Source: Ga0077560 sp046330435
Lineage (GTDB): Bacteria > Actinomycetota > Thermoleophilia > Miltoncostaeales > Miltoncostaeaceae
DNA: 64,000 nt
Direction: 5' to 3'
Assembly: GCA_046330435.1 (NCBI GenBank)
Contig: JAXLST010000018.1
Coordinates: 55,721 to 119,720, forward strand
Shown here: positions 52,459-60,816 of the stretch, piece by piece
Numbering within the stretch: the first letter of the stretch is position 1
Layout: each line of letters begins with the position of its first letter
The notes under the pieces: generated by a model
Seen by the model: the letters and a program-made list of their open reading frames with translations, nothing else
The model's database searches: none
What the model was told of the DNA's origin: nothing
Translations under genes and position numbers: made by a program

Positions 52459-52902
52459 ATGGTCGCCCCGATGCATCCCCGGCTGCCGGTACCCCGCTTC
52501 TCGCGCCGGTGGGCCCGCGTGCTCATCCCGGCGGCGATGCTCGCGGTCCTGCTCGGCGGCGGCGCGCTGGCGCTCGCCGAGAGCGACACCGTGCGCTCCG
52601 TGGGCGACGGCGTGTGGTGGAGCCTGTCGCTGGTCACCACCGTCGGGTTCGTGGGGCGGTCGCCCGCCACCGAGGCCGGCAAGGCCATCTCCGCCGTGCT
52701 CATGGTGATGGGCTTCCTGCTGATGACCATGACCACCGGCGCCATCGCGTCGCTGTTCGTCCGCGAGGACGAGGCCCCGGGCGACGCGCGGGAGGCCAGC
52801 TTCGAGCAGGAGGCCCTCGCCGAGCTGCGGGCGCTGCGCGCCGAGGTCGCGGAGCTGCGGGACCGCGTGGACCGTGGCGGCGGAGGGACGTCCGCGGGCT
52901 GA
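52459..52902 (+). CDS. Two-TM ion channel-like protein with altered filter
   Basis: 147 residues from ATG 52459 (ATG 52471 also possible). TM1 (~20-42), a pore helix SVGDGVWWSLSLVTTVGFVG and TM2 (~75-100), then a charged coiled-coil tail (EALAELRALRAEVAELRDRV) that may tetramerise. The filter position reads TTVGFVG instead of the K+ channel TVGYGD, so conductance or ion choice may differ. Small Kch/voltage-gated-like channels of this length are common. Confidence 0.75.
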   Translation: MVAPMHPRLPVPRFSRRWARVLIPAAMLAVLLGGGALALAESDTVRSVGDGVWWSLSLVTTVGFVGRSPATEAGKAISAVLMVMGFLLMTMTTGAIASLFVREDEAPGDAREASFEQEALAELRALRAEVAELRDRVDRGGGGTSAG

Positions 52903-53160
52903 CGCCCCAGGGCGTCTGGGTGGTGCCGCGGAGGAGGGCTCGGAGGCGCCGCGGATGCCGGCGCCCCGCGGCGCGCTGGAGCGTTGCCGGTGCCCGGGAT
53001 CGCCACCCTCGCCGCGGCCGCCGATGCGGCCGCGGCCGCCCCCTTCCCGGGCGGCCGCGGCTGAGGGCGGGGCCTGAGGCGGCAGCGGGCGGGCACCGAT
53101 TCGCGGGCGCCCCGCACGCGGGACGCTGACGGTGGCGCGCCGACTGAAGGGGACGGATCC

Positions 53161-53721
53161 ATGGCGAACGTGCTGATGGTCATCGCCCCGGAACGATTCC
53201 GGGACGAGGAGGTGGCCGAGACCCGGGAGGTGCTCACCGAGCTCGGGCATGACGTGGAGCTGGCGAGCACCAGGACCGGGCGTGCGACGGGCGTCCGGGG
53301 ATCGGCGGTGGACGTGTGCCACCGCCTCGCCGACGTCCACGGCGATGCGTGGGACGGGGTCGTCTTCACCGGGGGCCCCGGGATGCAGGCGCTGTGGGAC
53401 GACCCGGACGCGATGCGGGTCGCCCGGGAGGCGAAGGAGCACGGCAGGGTCGTCGGGGCGATCTGCACCGGGCCCGTCGTCCTGGCCGGTGCGGGGCTCC
53501 TGACCGGCCGGGAGGCGACGGTGTGGCACCTGGAGCGGAGCCGGCTCGCGGCCGCCGGCGCCCTCGCCTCGCCGCTGCACGTGGTGGTGGACGGAAGGCT
53601 CGTCACCGCCGACGGGCCGCGGCAGTCGCACCGCTTCGGCGTCGCCGTGGCCGCCGCGCTCGCCGAACCGGGCGAGCTGGTGACCCCGGGCGCCGAGGTC
53701 CCGGAGATCTGGGTGGGCTGA
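53161..53721 (+). CDS. DJ-1/PfpI family protein
   Basis: 186 residues. Class I glutamine-amidotransferase-like fold: VLMVIAPERFRDEEV, GVVFTGGPGMQALWDD, and the nucleophile elbow VGAICTGPVVLAGAG with the family Cys. Members are cysteine proteases, deglycases or chaperones. It lies ~30 nt before the P-type ATPase gene and may be cotranscribed with it. Confidence 0.85.
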   Translation: MANVLMVIAPERFRDEEVAETREVLTELGHDVELASTRTGRATGVRGSAVDVCHRLADVHGDAWDGVVFTGGPGMQALWDDPDAMRVAREAKEHGRVVGAICTGPVVLAGAGLLTGREATVWHLERSRLAAAGALASPLHVVVDGRLVTADGPRQSHRFGVAVAAALAEPGELVTPGAEVPEIWVG

Positions 53722-53748
53722 CCCCGCCCCCTACGGGGACCGAAGGTG

Positions 53749-56484
53749 ATGGACCTGCAGGACCGAACCGGCGCCACCGGTTCCACGGGAGACCCCCGGG
53801 AGCCGGTGGCCCGCCTCCTCCGCGACCTGCGGAGCACGCCGGACGGGCTCACCGCCCGCGAGGCCGCCCGCCGCCTGGTGGCGTACGGCCCGAACGCCCT
53901 CGTGCGGCGCGGCGGCGCACGGTGGCCGCGGCTGCTCGCCGCCCAGCTGCTGCACCCGCTCGCCGGCCTGCTGTGGGTGGCCGCGGTGCTCGCCGTCGTG
54001 AGCGGGTCCCCGGTGCTCGGCGCGGCGATCGTCGTGGTGATCCTCATGAACGCGGTGTTCGCGTTCGCCCAGGAGCGGCAGGCCGCCCGCGCGGTGGAGG
54101 CCCTGCGCCGGTACCTGCCGCAGCAGGTCCGCGTGCTGCGTGACGGCATCCGCCAGGACGCCGACGGCGCCGACCTGGTGCCCGGCGACGTGGTGCTCAT
54201 CGAGGAGGGTGACCGCATCCCCGCGGACCTGCGGCTCCTGTCCGGTGCCGTGGACGTCGACATGTCCCCGCTCACGGGCGAATCCCAGGCGGTGCTGCGG
54301 TCGGCCGAGTTCGCGGACACCGCGGGGCCCCTCCTGGAGGCCCGCGAGCTGGTGTTCAGCGGCAGCAGCTGCGTGGGTGGCGAGGCCCGCGGCCTGGTGG
54401 TGGCCACCGGGATGCTCACCGAGCTGGGCCGCATCGCGGCGCTGTCGGAGCGGGTGGAGGCCGACCCCAGCCCGCTGGAGACCGAGGTGCGCCGCGTCGC
54501 GTGGCTCATCGCGATCGTCGCGGTGGGCGCCGGCCTGGCGTTCCTGCCGGTGGGGTGGCTCGCCGCCGGCCTGCCGCTCGCCGACGCCGCCCGGTTCACC
54601 ATCGGCCTCATCGTCGCCAACGTCCCCGAGGGGCTGCTGCCCACCATCACCCTCGCGCTGGCCGCGGGGGTCGCGGGCCTGGCCCGGCGGGGCGCCCTGG
54701 TCAAGCGCCTGAGCGCGGTGGAGACCCTCGGGTCGACCACCGTTGTGTGCACGGACAAGACCGGCACGCTCACCGAGAACCGGATGCAGGCCGTGCGGAT
54801 CTGGACGCCCGCCGGCGAGGCCGACCTGGAGTCCGGGGCCCCGCCCGAGCCGGGGGCCGCCGCGCTGCTGGGCCTGCTGGGCCGGGCGATCGCCGCCGCC
54901 TCCACCGCGGAGCTCGACCCCGAACGGGCGGGCCGGTCCCGGGGCGAGGCCACCGAGGTGGGGATGCTGGAGGCGGCCCGCGCGCTGGGGGTGGACACCG
55001 CGGTGGACCGGCGGGAGCGCCGGCGGGTGCGCCTCAACCGCTTCGACCCGAAGCTGCGGCTCATGTCGTCCATCGACGCGCGGGAGGACGGCGACCTCAC
55101 CGTCCACGTCAAGGGCGCGCCCGAGGAGGTCCTGGCGCGGTGCGCGTTCCTCGCCGGCGTGGACCGGGACGTCCCGCTGGACGCCGCCGCCGGCGCCGCC
55201 GTGGCGCGGGTGATGGAGGCCTGGGCGGCCGGCGGCCTGCGCGTGCTGGCCGTCGCGCGGCGGCGCCTGCCGGCCGGTGCCGAGGCGCCCACCGAGCGCG
55301 AGGACGCGGAGTGCGAGCTCACCCTGCTGGGCCTGGTCGCGCTGTTCGACCCGCCCCGGGACGGGGTGGCCGGCGCCGTCGCCCGCTGCCACGCCGCGGG
55401 CATCCGGATCCTGGTCCTCACCGGCGACCACGGCACCACCGCCGCGGAGATCGCCCGGCGGGTCGGCATCGGGGGCGACGGCGCGGCCGTGGTGACCGGC
55501 GCCGAGCTGGAGGCGATGAGCGAGGCGCGGCTCGACGCGCTGCTGCGGGAGGGCCGGGAGATCGTCGTGGCCCGCGCGTCCCCGGAGATGAAGCTGCGCA
55601 TCGCCGACGCCCTGCGCGCCGAGGGCCACGTGGTCGCGATGACCGGCGACGGGGTCAACGACGCGCCCGCCCTGCGCCGCGCCGACATCGGCGTGGCCAT
55701 GGGCCGCTCCGGCACGGACGTGGCCCGGGAGTCGGCGGCGATGGTGCTCACCGACGACAGCTTCTCCACCATCGTCGCGGCCGTCGCCGCCGGACGTCAG
55801 GTGTTCGACAACGTCCGCAAGTTCATCGTCTACATCTTCGCCCACGCCACGCCGGAGGTCGTACCGTTCCTGGTGTTCGCGCTGTCCGGCGGGACGGTGC
55901 CGCTGCCGCTCACGGTGCTCCAGATCCTGGCGATCGACCTGGGCACCGAGATCCTGCCCGCGCTGGCCCTGGGCCGGGAGCCGCCCGAGCCCGGGCTCAT
56001 GGAGCGTCCCCCGCGTCCCCGCCGGGAGGGGGTCATCCGCGGCGGCATGCTCATCCGGGCCTGGCTGTTCCTGGGGCTCATCGAGGCCGCCCTGGTTATG
56101 GGCGGGTTCCTCTGGGTGCTCGCGGGCGCCGGATGGGGTCCCGGCGACCCCGTGGATGCCGGCAGCGCCCTGCACGGCGACTACCTGCGCGCCACCACCA
56201 TGACCTTCGCCGGCATCGTCGCGTGCCAGATCGGCACCGCCGTCGCGGCGCGCACCGAGCGGGCCTCGCTGCGCTCCGTCGGGGTGTTCGCGAACCGGCT
56301 GCTGCTGTGGGGCCTGGCGTCGGAGATCGCCTTCGCGGCCGCGCTGGTCTACGTCCCGCCGCTGCAGGACGTGTTCGCGACGGCCGCGCTGCGGCCGCAG
56401 GAGGTCGCCGTGCTGGCGGCGTTCCCGGTGGTGGTGTGGGGCGCCGACGAGCTCCGGCGGGCATGGGTGCGGCACCGCGCGTGA
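53749..56484 (+). CDS. P-type cation-transporting ATPase
   Basis: 911 residues from ATG 53749 (GTG 53746 adjacent). Motifs in order: N-terminal P-type domain (TAREAARRLVAYGPNALVRR), actuator TGES as LTGESQAVLRS, TM4 ion site VANVPEGLLPTITLALAAG, phosphorylation DKTGTLTEN (Asp336), nucleotide domain HVKGAPEEVLARC, hinge TGDGVNDAPALRRADIG, and C-terminal TM5-10. The PEGLLPTIT in TM4 resembles P2C-type (Na+/K+ or Na+) pumps more than Ca2+ pumps (PEGLP). It moves a cation across the membrane; the ion is not settled. Confidence 0.92.
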   Translation: MDLQDRTGATGSTGDPREPVARLLRDLRSTPDGLTAREAARRLVAYGPNALVRRGGARWPRLLAAQLLHPLAGLLWVAAVLAVVSGSPVLGAAIVVVILMNAVFAFAQERQAARAVEALRRYLPQQVRVLRDGIRQDADGADLVPGDVVLIEEGDRIPADLRLLSGAVDVDMSPLTGESQAVLRSAEFADTAGPLLEARELVFSGSSCVGGEARGLVVATGMLTELGRIAALSERVEADPSPLETEVRRVAWLIAIVAVGAGLAFLPVGWLAAGLPLADAARFTIGLIVANVPEGLLPTITLALAAGVAGLARRGALVKRLSAVETLGSTTVVCTDKTGTLTENRMQAVRIWTPAGEADLESGAPPEPGAAALLGLLGRAIAAASTAELDPERAGRSRGEATEVGMLEAARALGVDTAVDRRERRRVRLNRFDPKLRLMSSIDAREDGDLTVHVKGAPEEVLARCAFLAGVDRDVPLDAAAGAAVARVMEAWAAGGLRVLAVARRRLPAGAEAPTEREDAECELTLLGLVALFDPPRDGVAGAVARCHAAGIRILVLTGDHGTTAAEIARRVGIGGDGAAVVTGAELEAMSEARLDALLREGREIVVARASPEMKLRIADALRAEGHVVAMTGDGVNDAPALRRADIGVAMGRSGTDVARESAAMVLTDDSFSTIVAAVAAGRQVFDNVRKFIVYIFAHATPEVVPFLVFALSGGTVPLPLTVLQILAIDLGTEILPALALGREPPEPGLMERPPRPRREGVIRGGMLIRAWLFLGLIEAALVMGGFLWVLAGAGWGPGDPVDAGSALHGDYLRATTMTFAGIVACQIGTAVAARTERASLRSVGVFANRLLLWGLASEIAFAAALVYVPPLQDVFATAALRPQEVAVLAAFPVVVWGADELRRAWVRHRA

Positions 56485-56767
56485 CGGGCGGGGAGGAGGA
56501 CCGGCTCATCCGCGCGACCCGCCGTTCGCACGATCGGCCCGGCTCCCCGGATGCCCGATGCTCTGAGTGCACCCGGCCTGGGCGCGCGGAGGGGCACCCG
56601 CCGCCCGGCCGCACCGTGGCCGTGGCGCCGACCCCCCGGTCCGGCGCCCCGGCTCCGGGTCCTCCGGCCGGAGGACCCGCGGTCCCCCGATCGGATGAGC
56701 GGGCCCGCATCGGCGCCCCGCCGGTCGGCCGATCGTCCCGCCGCCCGCGCGGGGGTATCGTCACCCC

Positions 56768-57445
56768 ATGAGCGTGCAGACCGCCGGGGAGACGAGGCAG
56801 ATGGGCAGCGGTGACCGCGTGCGGGTCGTGGTGGTCGACGACCACCCGGTCTTCCGCGAGGGCGTGGTCCGCGCCCTCAGCTCCTCGGGGCAGGTCGAGG
56901 TGGTCGGCGAGGCCGGCGACGGGCGGTCCGCCCTCGCGATGGTCGAGGAGCTGAAGCCCGACGTGGTGCTGCTCGACTACTCGCTCCCGGAGCTGAGCGG
57001 CCAGGCCGTGGCCCACGCCATCGTGCGCGACGGGCTGCCGAGCCGGGTGCTGTTCCTGTCCGCCCATGCCGAGAGCTCCGTCGTGTACCAGGCCCTCGAG
57101 GCGGGGGCCGCCGGCTACCTGTCCAAGGAGTCCCGCCGCGAGCAGATCGTGGACGCCGTGGTCGCGTGCGCGGAGGGCCGGAACGTGGTGCCGCCCGACG
57201 TGGCCGCCGGCCTCGTGTCCGAGATCCGCCTGCGGTCCCGGCGCGACGCCCCCGTGCTCACGCCGCGCGAGCGCGAGATCCTCAAGCTCATCGCCGACGG
57301 CCGGAGCCTGCCGGACATCGCCAAGGAGCTCATCCTGGGGCTCACCACCGTCAAGACCCACGCCCAGCACCTGTACGAGAAGCTCGGCGTGTCGGACCGC
57401 GCGGCCGCCGTCGCCGAGGCGATGCGGCGGGGGCTGATCGAATAG
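56768..57445 (+). CDS. NarL/LuxR-type response regulator
   Basis: 225 residues from ATG 56768. TATCGT at 56756-56761 lies 6 nt upstream, so it may be leaderless. Receiver: D24/D25, phospho-acceptor D70 (LLDYSLPE), K at AGYLSKESRREQ. LuxR HTH: VLTPREREILKLIADG and TVKTHAQHLYEKLGVSDRAAAVAEA. The kinase gene follows with overlapping or adjacent frames. Confidence 0.93.
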   Translation: MSVQTAGETRQMGSGDRVRVVVVDDHPVFREGVVRALSSSGQVEVVGEAGDGRSALAMVEELKPDVVLLDYSLPELSGQAVAHAIVRDGLPSRVLFLSAHAESSVVYQALEAGAAGYLSKESRREQIVDAVVACAEGRNVVPPDVAAGLVSEIRLRSRRDAPVLTPREREILKLIADGRSLPDIAKELILGLTTVKTHAQHLYEKLGVSDRAAAVAEAMRRGLIE

Positions 57446-57447
57446 CC

Positions 57448-58626
57448 CTGCCCGCCCGGCCGCGGCCGGGACCGGCCCCGGACGCGGCGACCGAGGCGGA
57501 ACGCCTGGTCGCGTGGCTCCGCATCCCCGCGATCGTGCTGGTGGGCGCCGGGGAGGCGATCACCTCCGGTGACGAGCGCCGCGGGTTCGTCGTCGCCGTC
57601 GCGCTGTTCCTCTGCTGGGCCGTCGCGGTGCTGGTGTGGGCGCACCGCCGGACGGTGCACCAGACCGAGGCCCTGCTGGTGGCCGCCGTGGACATCGCCG
57701 GCATCACGGCCCTCACGTTCCTCTCGGGCGGCGGCTTCTCCGAGGTCCGCATCGCCTACACGCTGGTGCCCATCACCCTGGCGTTCCGCTTCCGCCCCAC
57801 CCTCACGGCCGCGGGCGGGATCGCGGTGGTGCTCGCCTACCTCTCCCAGGCGCTGAGCCACCCCTCGGTGTGGGACGGCGACGCCTGGCGGTTCGTGGGG
57901 GTGCAGGCCGGGTTCCTGCTGTGGGTCGCGGCGGCGACGGCGGCGCTCGCCCAGGTGCTGGCGCGCCGCACCGCCCAGGTCGCCGCGCTCGCCGACCAGT
58001 CGCGGCACCTGCTGGCCGACGCCCTGGGGGCCGAGGAGCGCGAGCGGCAGGCGCTCGCCGAGACCCTCCACGACACGGCGCTGCAGAACCTGCTGGCCGC
58101 CCGGCACGACCTGGAGGAGGTCGGGGAGACCACCGACAGCCCCGCCCTGGCCCGGGCGGAGGCGACGATCTCGGGCACCGCCCGCCAGCTGCGCGACGTG
58201 GTCACCCAGCTGCACCCGCTCATCCTGGAGCAGGCGGGGCTGGAGGCCGCGCTCTCGGCCGTCGCGGCGACGGCGGGCCAGCGCGGCGGCTTCCAGGTGC
58301 ACGTCGACCACCGCGCCCAGGACCGGCACCCGCAGGACCGCCTCATGCTGTCGGCCGCCCGCGAGCTGCTCACCAACGCCGCCAAGCACTCGCGCGCCCG
58401 GAACGTGTGGGTGCGGTGCACCGAGGAGGGCGGCGACCTGGTGCTGGTGGTCGCCGACGACGGCGTGGGCCTGGACGAGGCGCGCCTGTCCGCGCGCCTT
58501 GCCGAGGGCCACATCGGGCTGGCCGCCCAGCGCGTCCGCATCGAGGGGGCGGGCGGCGTGCTCACCGTGAGCGGCTCCGAGGGCGGCGGGACGACCGCCG
58601 TGGTGCGGCTGCCCGCCCGCGCCTGA
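57448..58626 (+). CDS. NarX/DesK-type sensor histidine kinase
   Basis: 392 residues if started at CTG 57448, three nt after the regulator stop. The first GTG in frame (57535) would remove the N-terminal half of TM1 (ERLVAWLRIPAIVLVG), so a non-ATG start or an earlier codon is likely. About five or six TM helices, then HisKA_3 with RERQALAETLHDTALQNLLAAR and HATPase_c with ARELLTNAAKHSRARNV, DDGVGLDEARL and GGTTAVVRLP. It should pair with the regulator at 56768. Confidence 0.88.
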   Translation: MPARPRPGPAPDAATEAERLVAWLRIPAIVLVGAGEAITSGDERRGFVVAVALFLCWAVAVLVWAHRRTVHQTEALLVAAVDIAGITALTFLSGGGFSEVRIAYTLVPITLAFRFRPTLTAAGGIAVVLAYLSQALSHPSVWDGDAWRFVGVQAGFLLWVAAATAALAQVLARRTAQVAALADQSRHLLADALGAEERERQALAETLHDTALQNLLAARHDLEEVGETTDSPALARAEATISGTARQLRDVVTQLHPLILEQAGLEAALSAVAATAGQRGGFQVHVDHRAQDRHPQDRLMLSAARELLTNAAKHSRARNVWVRCTEEGGDLVLVVADDGVGLDEARLSARLAEGHIGLAAQRVRIEGAGGVLTVSGSEGGGTTAVVRLPARA

Positions 58627-58850
58627 CGGCCGGCCCGCTCCCCGGGGTTCATCCGGTCGGTCCTCCGAACGGCCGATGCCCCCCGCGGCCGCCGCGTGGT
58701 GTCATGACCCACGGCCCCGCCCGGTCTCGTCTCAAAGGCGTGGGGGAGACCGCCCAGGGGCGGGGCCTTCGATTCGCCGGCGTGCGACCTCCTCGCACGC
58801 GGGCGACGCCGCGGGGCGGGTCCGGTCACCCGCCCCCGTGGCCTCCCCCT

Positions 58851-59279
58851 TCAGGACCCCGCGGGGATGCGCCGCGCGTGCCGCACGCGCCACGCGCCGC
58901 GGTAGGCCGGCTCGCACTCCGCCTCCTGCGTCGCGAACGACCGCGCGCTGACGGCGTCGGTGGCCCACACGCGGACGGTGAGGACGTCGCGGCGCCGGTA
59001 GCCGTCCTGGTCCTCCACCCACTCGGCGAACACCACCTCGTACCGGTGGGCGCCCGGGAGCCCCGGCACCAGCGGCCGCAGGGAGCCCAGGGAGAGCACC
59101 CCGCCCTCGTCACGCAGGCAGGCGATCTCGTGCGCGGCGGCGGCGCGGGCCTGCTCGGCGGACACCGCCGGGAAACGCAGCGTCCGGGCGACCCTCGGCG
59201 CGCGGCGGGGCCGGTCCCGCACCAGCACGGTGGCCTCCCATGCCGGGGACGGTCGCTGGACCGCGGTGGATGGAGCCAT
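58851..59279 (-). CDS. Hypothetical protein
   Basis: 142 residues from ATG 59279; the SD AGGAGA lies 8 nt upstream. No signal peptide. Segments such as EQARAAAAHEIACLRDEGG, AHRYEVVFAEWVEDQDGY and VLTVRVWATDAVSARSFATQ suggest a small globular alpha/beta protein. No family recognised. The following 318-bp region to the cupredoxin gene holds nothing visible on either strand except the divergent promoters. Confidence 0.55.
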   Translation of the reverse strand: MAPSTAVQRPSPAWEATVLVRDRPRRAPRVARTLRFPAVSAEQARAAAAHEIACLRDEGGVLSLGSLRPLVPGLPGAHRYEVVFAEWVEDQDGYRRRDVLTVRVWATDAVSARSFATQEAECEPAYRGAWRVRHARRIPAGS

Positions 59280-59597
59280 CGGGATCTCCTCTCCGCGCCG
59301 GGCGGCGCTGCTCGGTGACAGTCCTAGCGCAGCACCGGACGGATCCGGCGGCCATGGGCCGGGCGGGCGTTCCGCAGGACGATCCCGCGTCACCCGGGCG
59401 GCCGAACGGATGACCGCCCGGAGGAGGCCCGACCTCCCCCGGATGGTCCGCAGGTCGGGCCGCCGAAGCGTCCGACGACGCGATTCCGCGCGCGGGACGA
59501 CGCGGCACCATCCGTTCGAGTTCCCGGGGCACGGCAACGCCCCGGGTGAGCCGGCCGAGTGCCCACCCCGGCCCCATGTGAGGAGCACACCCCCTTG
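59280..59597. other. 318-bp divergent intergenic region
   Basis: No frame with a start signal and coding-like features. It presumably holds promoters for the 58851 and 59598 genes. AGGAG at ~59580 is the ribosome site of the latter. Confidence 0.5.
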
Positions 59598-60110
59598 ATG
59601 CACACCAAACGCCTCGTCGCGCTCGGCATGACCGTGGCCGCGATGACCTCCGCCGGGGCGCTCGCCGCCGGTTGCGGCAGCAGCTCGTCCTCGTCGAACG
59701 CCCCCGCGACGACGGCGGCGACCACGCCGGAGACCGACACCACCGCCACGGCGCCCGCCACCGGCGGCACGGGCACGGCGGTCACCGTGGACCTCGGCAA
59801 GGGCCAGGAGTTCGCCGTGGTCCCGTCGGTCACCTCGGCGCCCGCCGGCAACATCACCTTCACCGTGGTCAACGACGGCAAGATGATGCACGAGATGGTC
59901 GTCGTGCCGGAGCCGGCAGGCGGGGCCCAGGCGCTGAAGAAGGCCGACGGCAGCGCCGACGAGACCGGCTCGCCGGGCGAGGCCCCCGACATCGCGGCCG
60001 GGGCGACCAAGAAGGTCACGCTGGACCTGAAGGCCGGGAAGTACCTGCTGCTGTGCAACCTGCCCGGCCACTTCGCCGGCGGGATGTACACGGAGTTCAC
60101 CGTCACCTGA
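59598..60110 (+). CDS. Cupredoxin (plastocyanin-like) lipoprotein
   Basis: 170 residues from ATG 59598. Lipoprotein signal MTSAGALAAGCGSSSSS (lipobox LAAGC), a Thr/Pro-rich linker, then a cupredoxin domain: NITFTVVNDGKMMHEMVVV (His ligand) and LLLCNLPGHFAGGMYTEF (Cys, His and Met ligands of a type 1 copper site). A membrane-tethered blue copper protein could donate electrons to the cytochrome oxidase encoded at 45036. A perfect hairpin at 60123-60146 follows. Confidence 0.88.
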   Translation: MHTKRLVALGMTVAAMTSAGALAAGCGSSSSSSNAPATTAATTPETDTTATAPATGGTGTAVTVDLGKGQEFAVVPSVTSAPAGNITFTVVNDGKMMHEMVVVPEPAGGAQALKKADGSADETGSPGEAPDIAAGATKKVTLDLKAGKYLLLCNLPGHFAGGMYTEFTVT

Positions 60111-60122
60111 CGGTCCGCTCCC

Positions 60123-60146
60123 GGTGCCGGCGCGAGCGCCGGCACC
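60123..60146 (+). terminator. Hairpin terminator after cupredoxin gene
   Basis: GGTGCCGGCG pairs perfectly with CGCCGGCACC across loop CGAG, 13 nt after the stop. No T-run. Confidence 0.6.
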
Positions 60147-60239
60147 GCCTCCGGGCGGGGCCCGTTTCATCCCCTTGTCGGACCCCGCCCGTACCACCGC
60201 CGCCCCCGCCCCGCCGGCCGTGCCCATACGATGGGCGGC

Positions 60240-60545
60240 ATGACCGGTACCGGGGACGATGCACCGCGCACCGCGGCGGGCTTCGTCGCCCGGGCGCTGT
60301 CGGGGATCGTCGTGGACGGGCTCCTCAACGGGGCCGTTCTGCTGGCGCTGGCCGTCGCCGCCACCGGCCTGGCCACCGGAGGTGCGGCCCGCATCGCCGC
60401 GGGCCTGGTCGCGGCCGCGGCCGGTGTGACCGTCGCGGGGTACGTGATCGTCCGGCGGTGGCGCGACCGGCGGGCGGCCGCACTGGCGGCCGTCGTCATC
60501 GCGGCGGAGATCGCCGTGTTCGCGCTGATCGTGCTGACCGCCTGA
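60240..60545 (+). CDS. Small three-TM membrane protein
   Basis: 101 residues from ATG 60240; TACGAT at 60227-60232 with 7 nt between supports this start over ATG 60231. Three hydrophobic helices (~25-45, ~50-70, ~78-99) with a basic GYVIVRRWRDRRAAAL between the second and third. No family recognised. It ends ~270 nt before the MprF-like gene. Confidence 0.65.
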   Translation: MTGTGDDAPRTAAGFVARALSGIVVDGLLNGAVLLALAVAATGLATGGAARIAAGLVAAAAGVTVAGYVIVRRWRDRRAAALAAVVIAAEIAVFALIVLTA

Positions 60546-60816
60546 CCGATCGGATGACCGCCCGGATGACGGTCCGCTCGTCCGCCCGCCGGTCCGGTCG
60601 GCCCGCCGGGGGGCCCGTCGGTGCGATGCCGCGGCGGCGGCTCCCGGCGCAGGATCCATGTGGGCGCCCGGCGACACGCGGACGCCCTCGTACCACCGGG
60701 AGCATCCGATCGTGACGCAGCGCAGGGCCCGCCGGCCGCACCCCACGGTGATGGGCCGGTCCGGCACGACCACCCGGGTTCCGCCCACGGGACCGGTCCG
60801 TATCCTTCGGCACCCG

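Noticed and set aside
52221..55772. 1183-codon minus-strand frame
   Set aside because: Antisense shadow of the channel, PfpI and P-type ATPase genes; low-complexity Ser/Arg/Ala composition.
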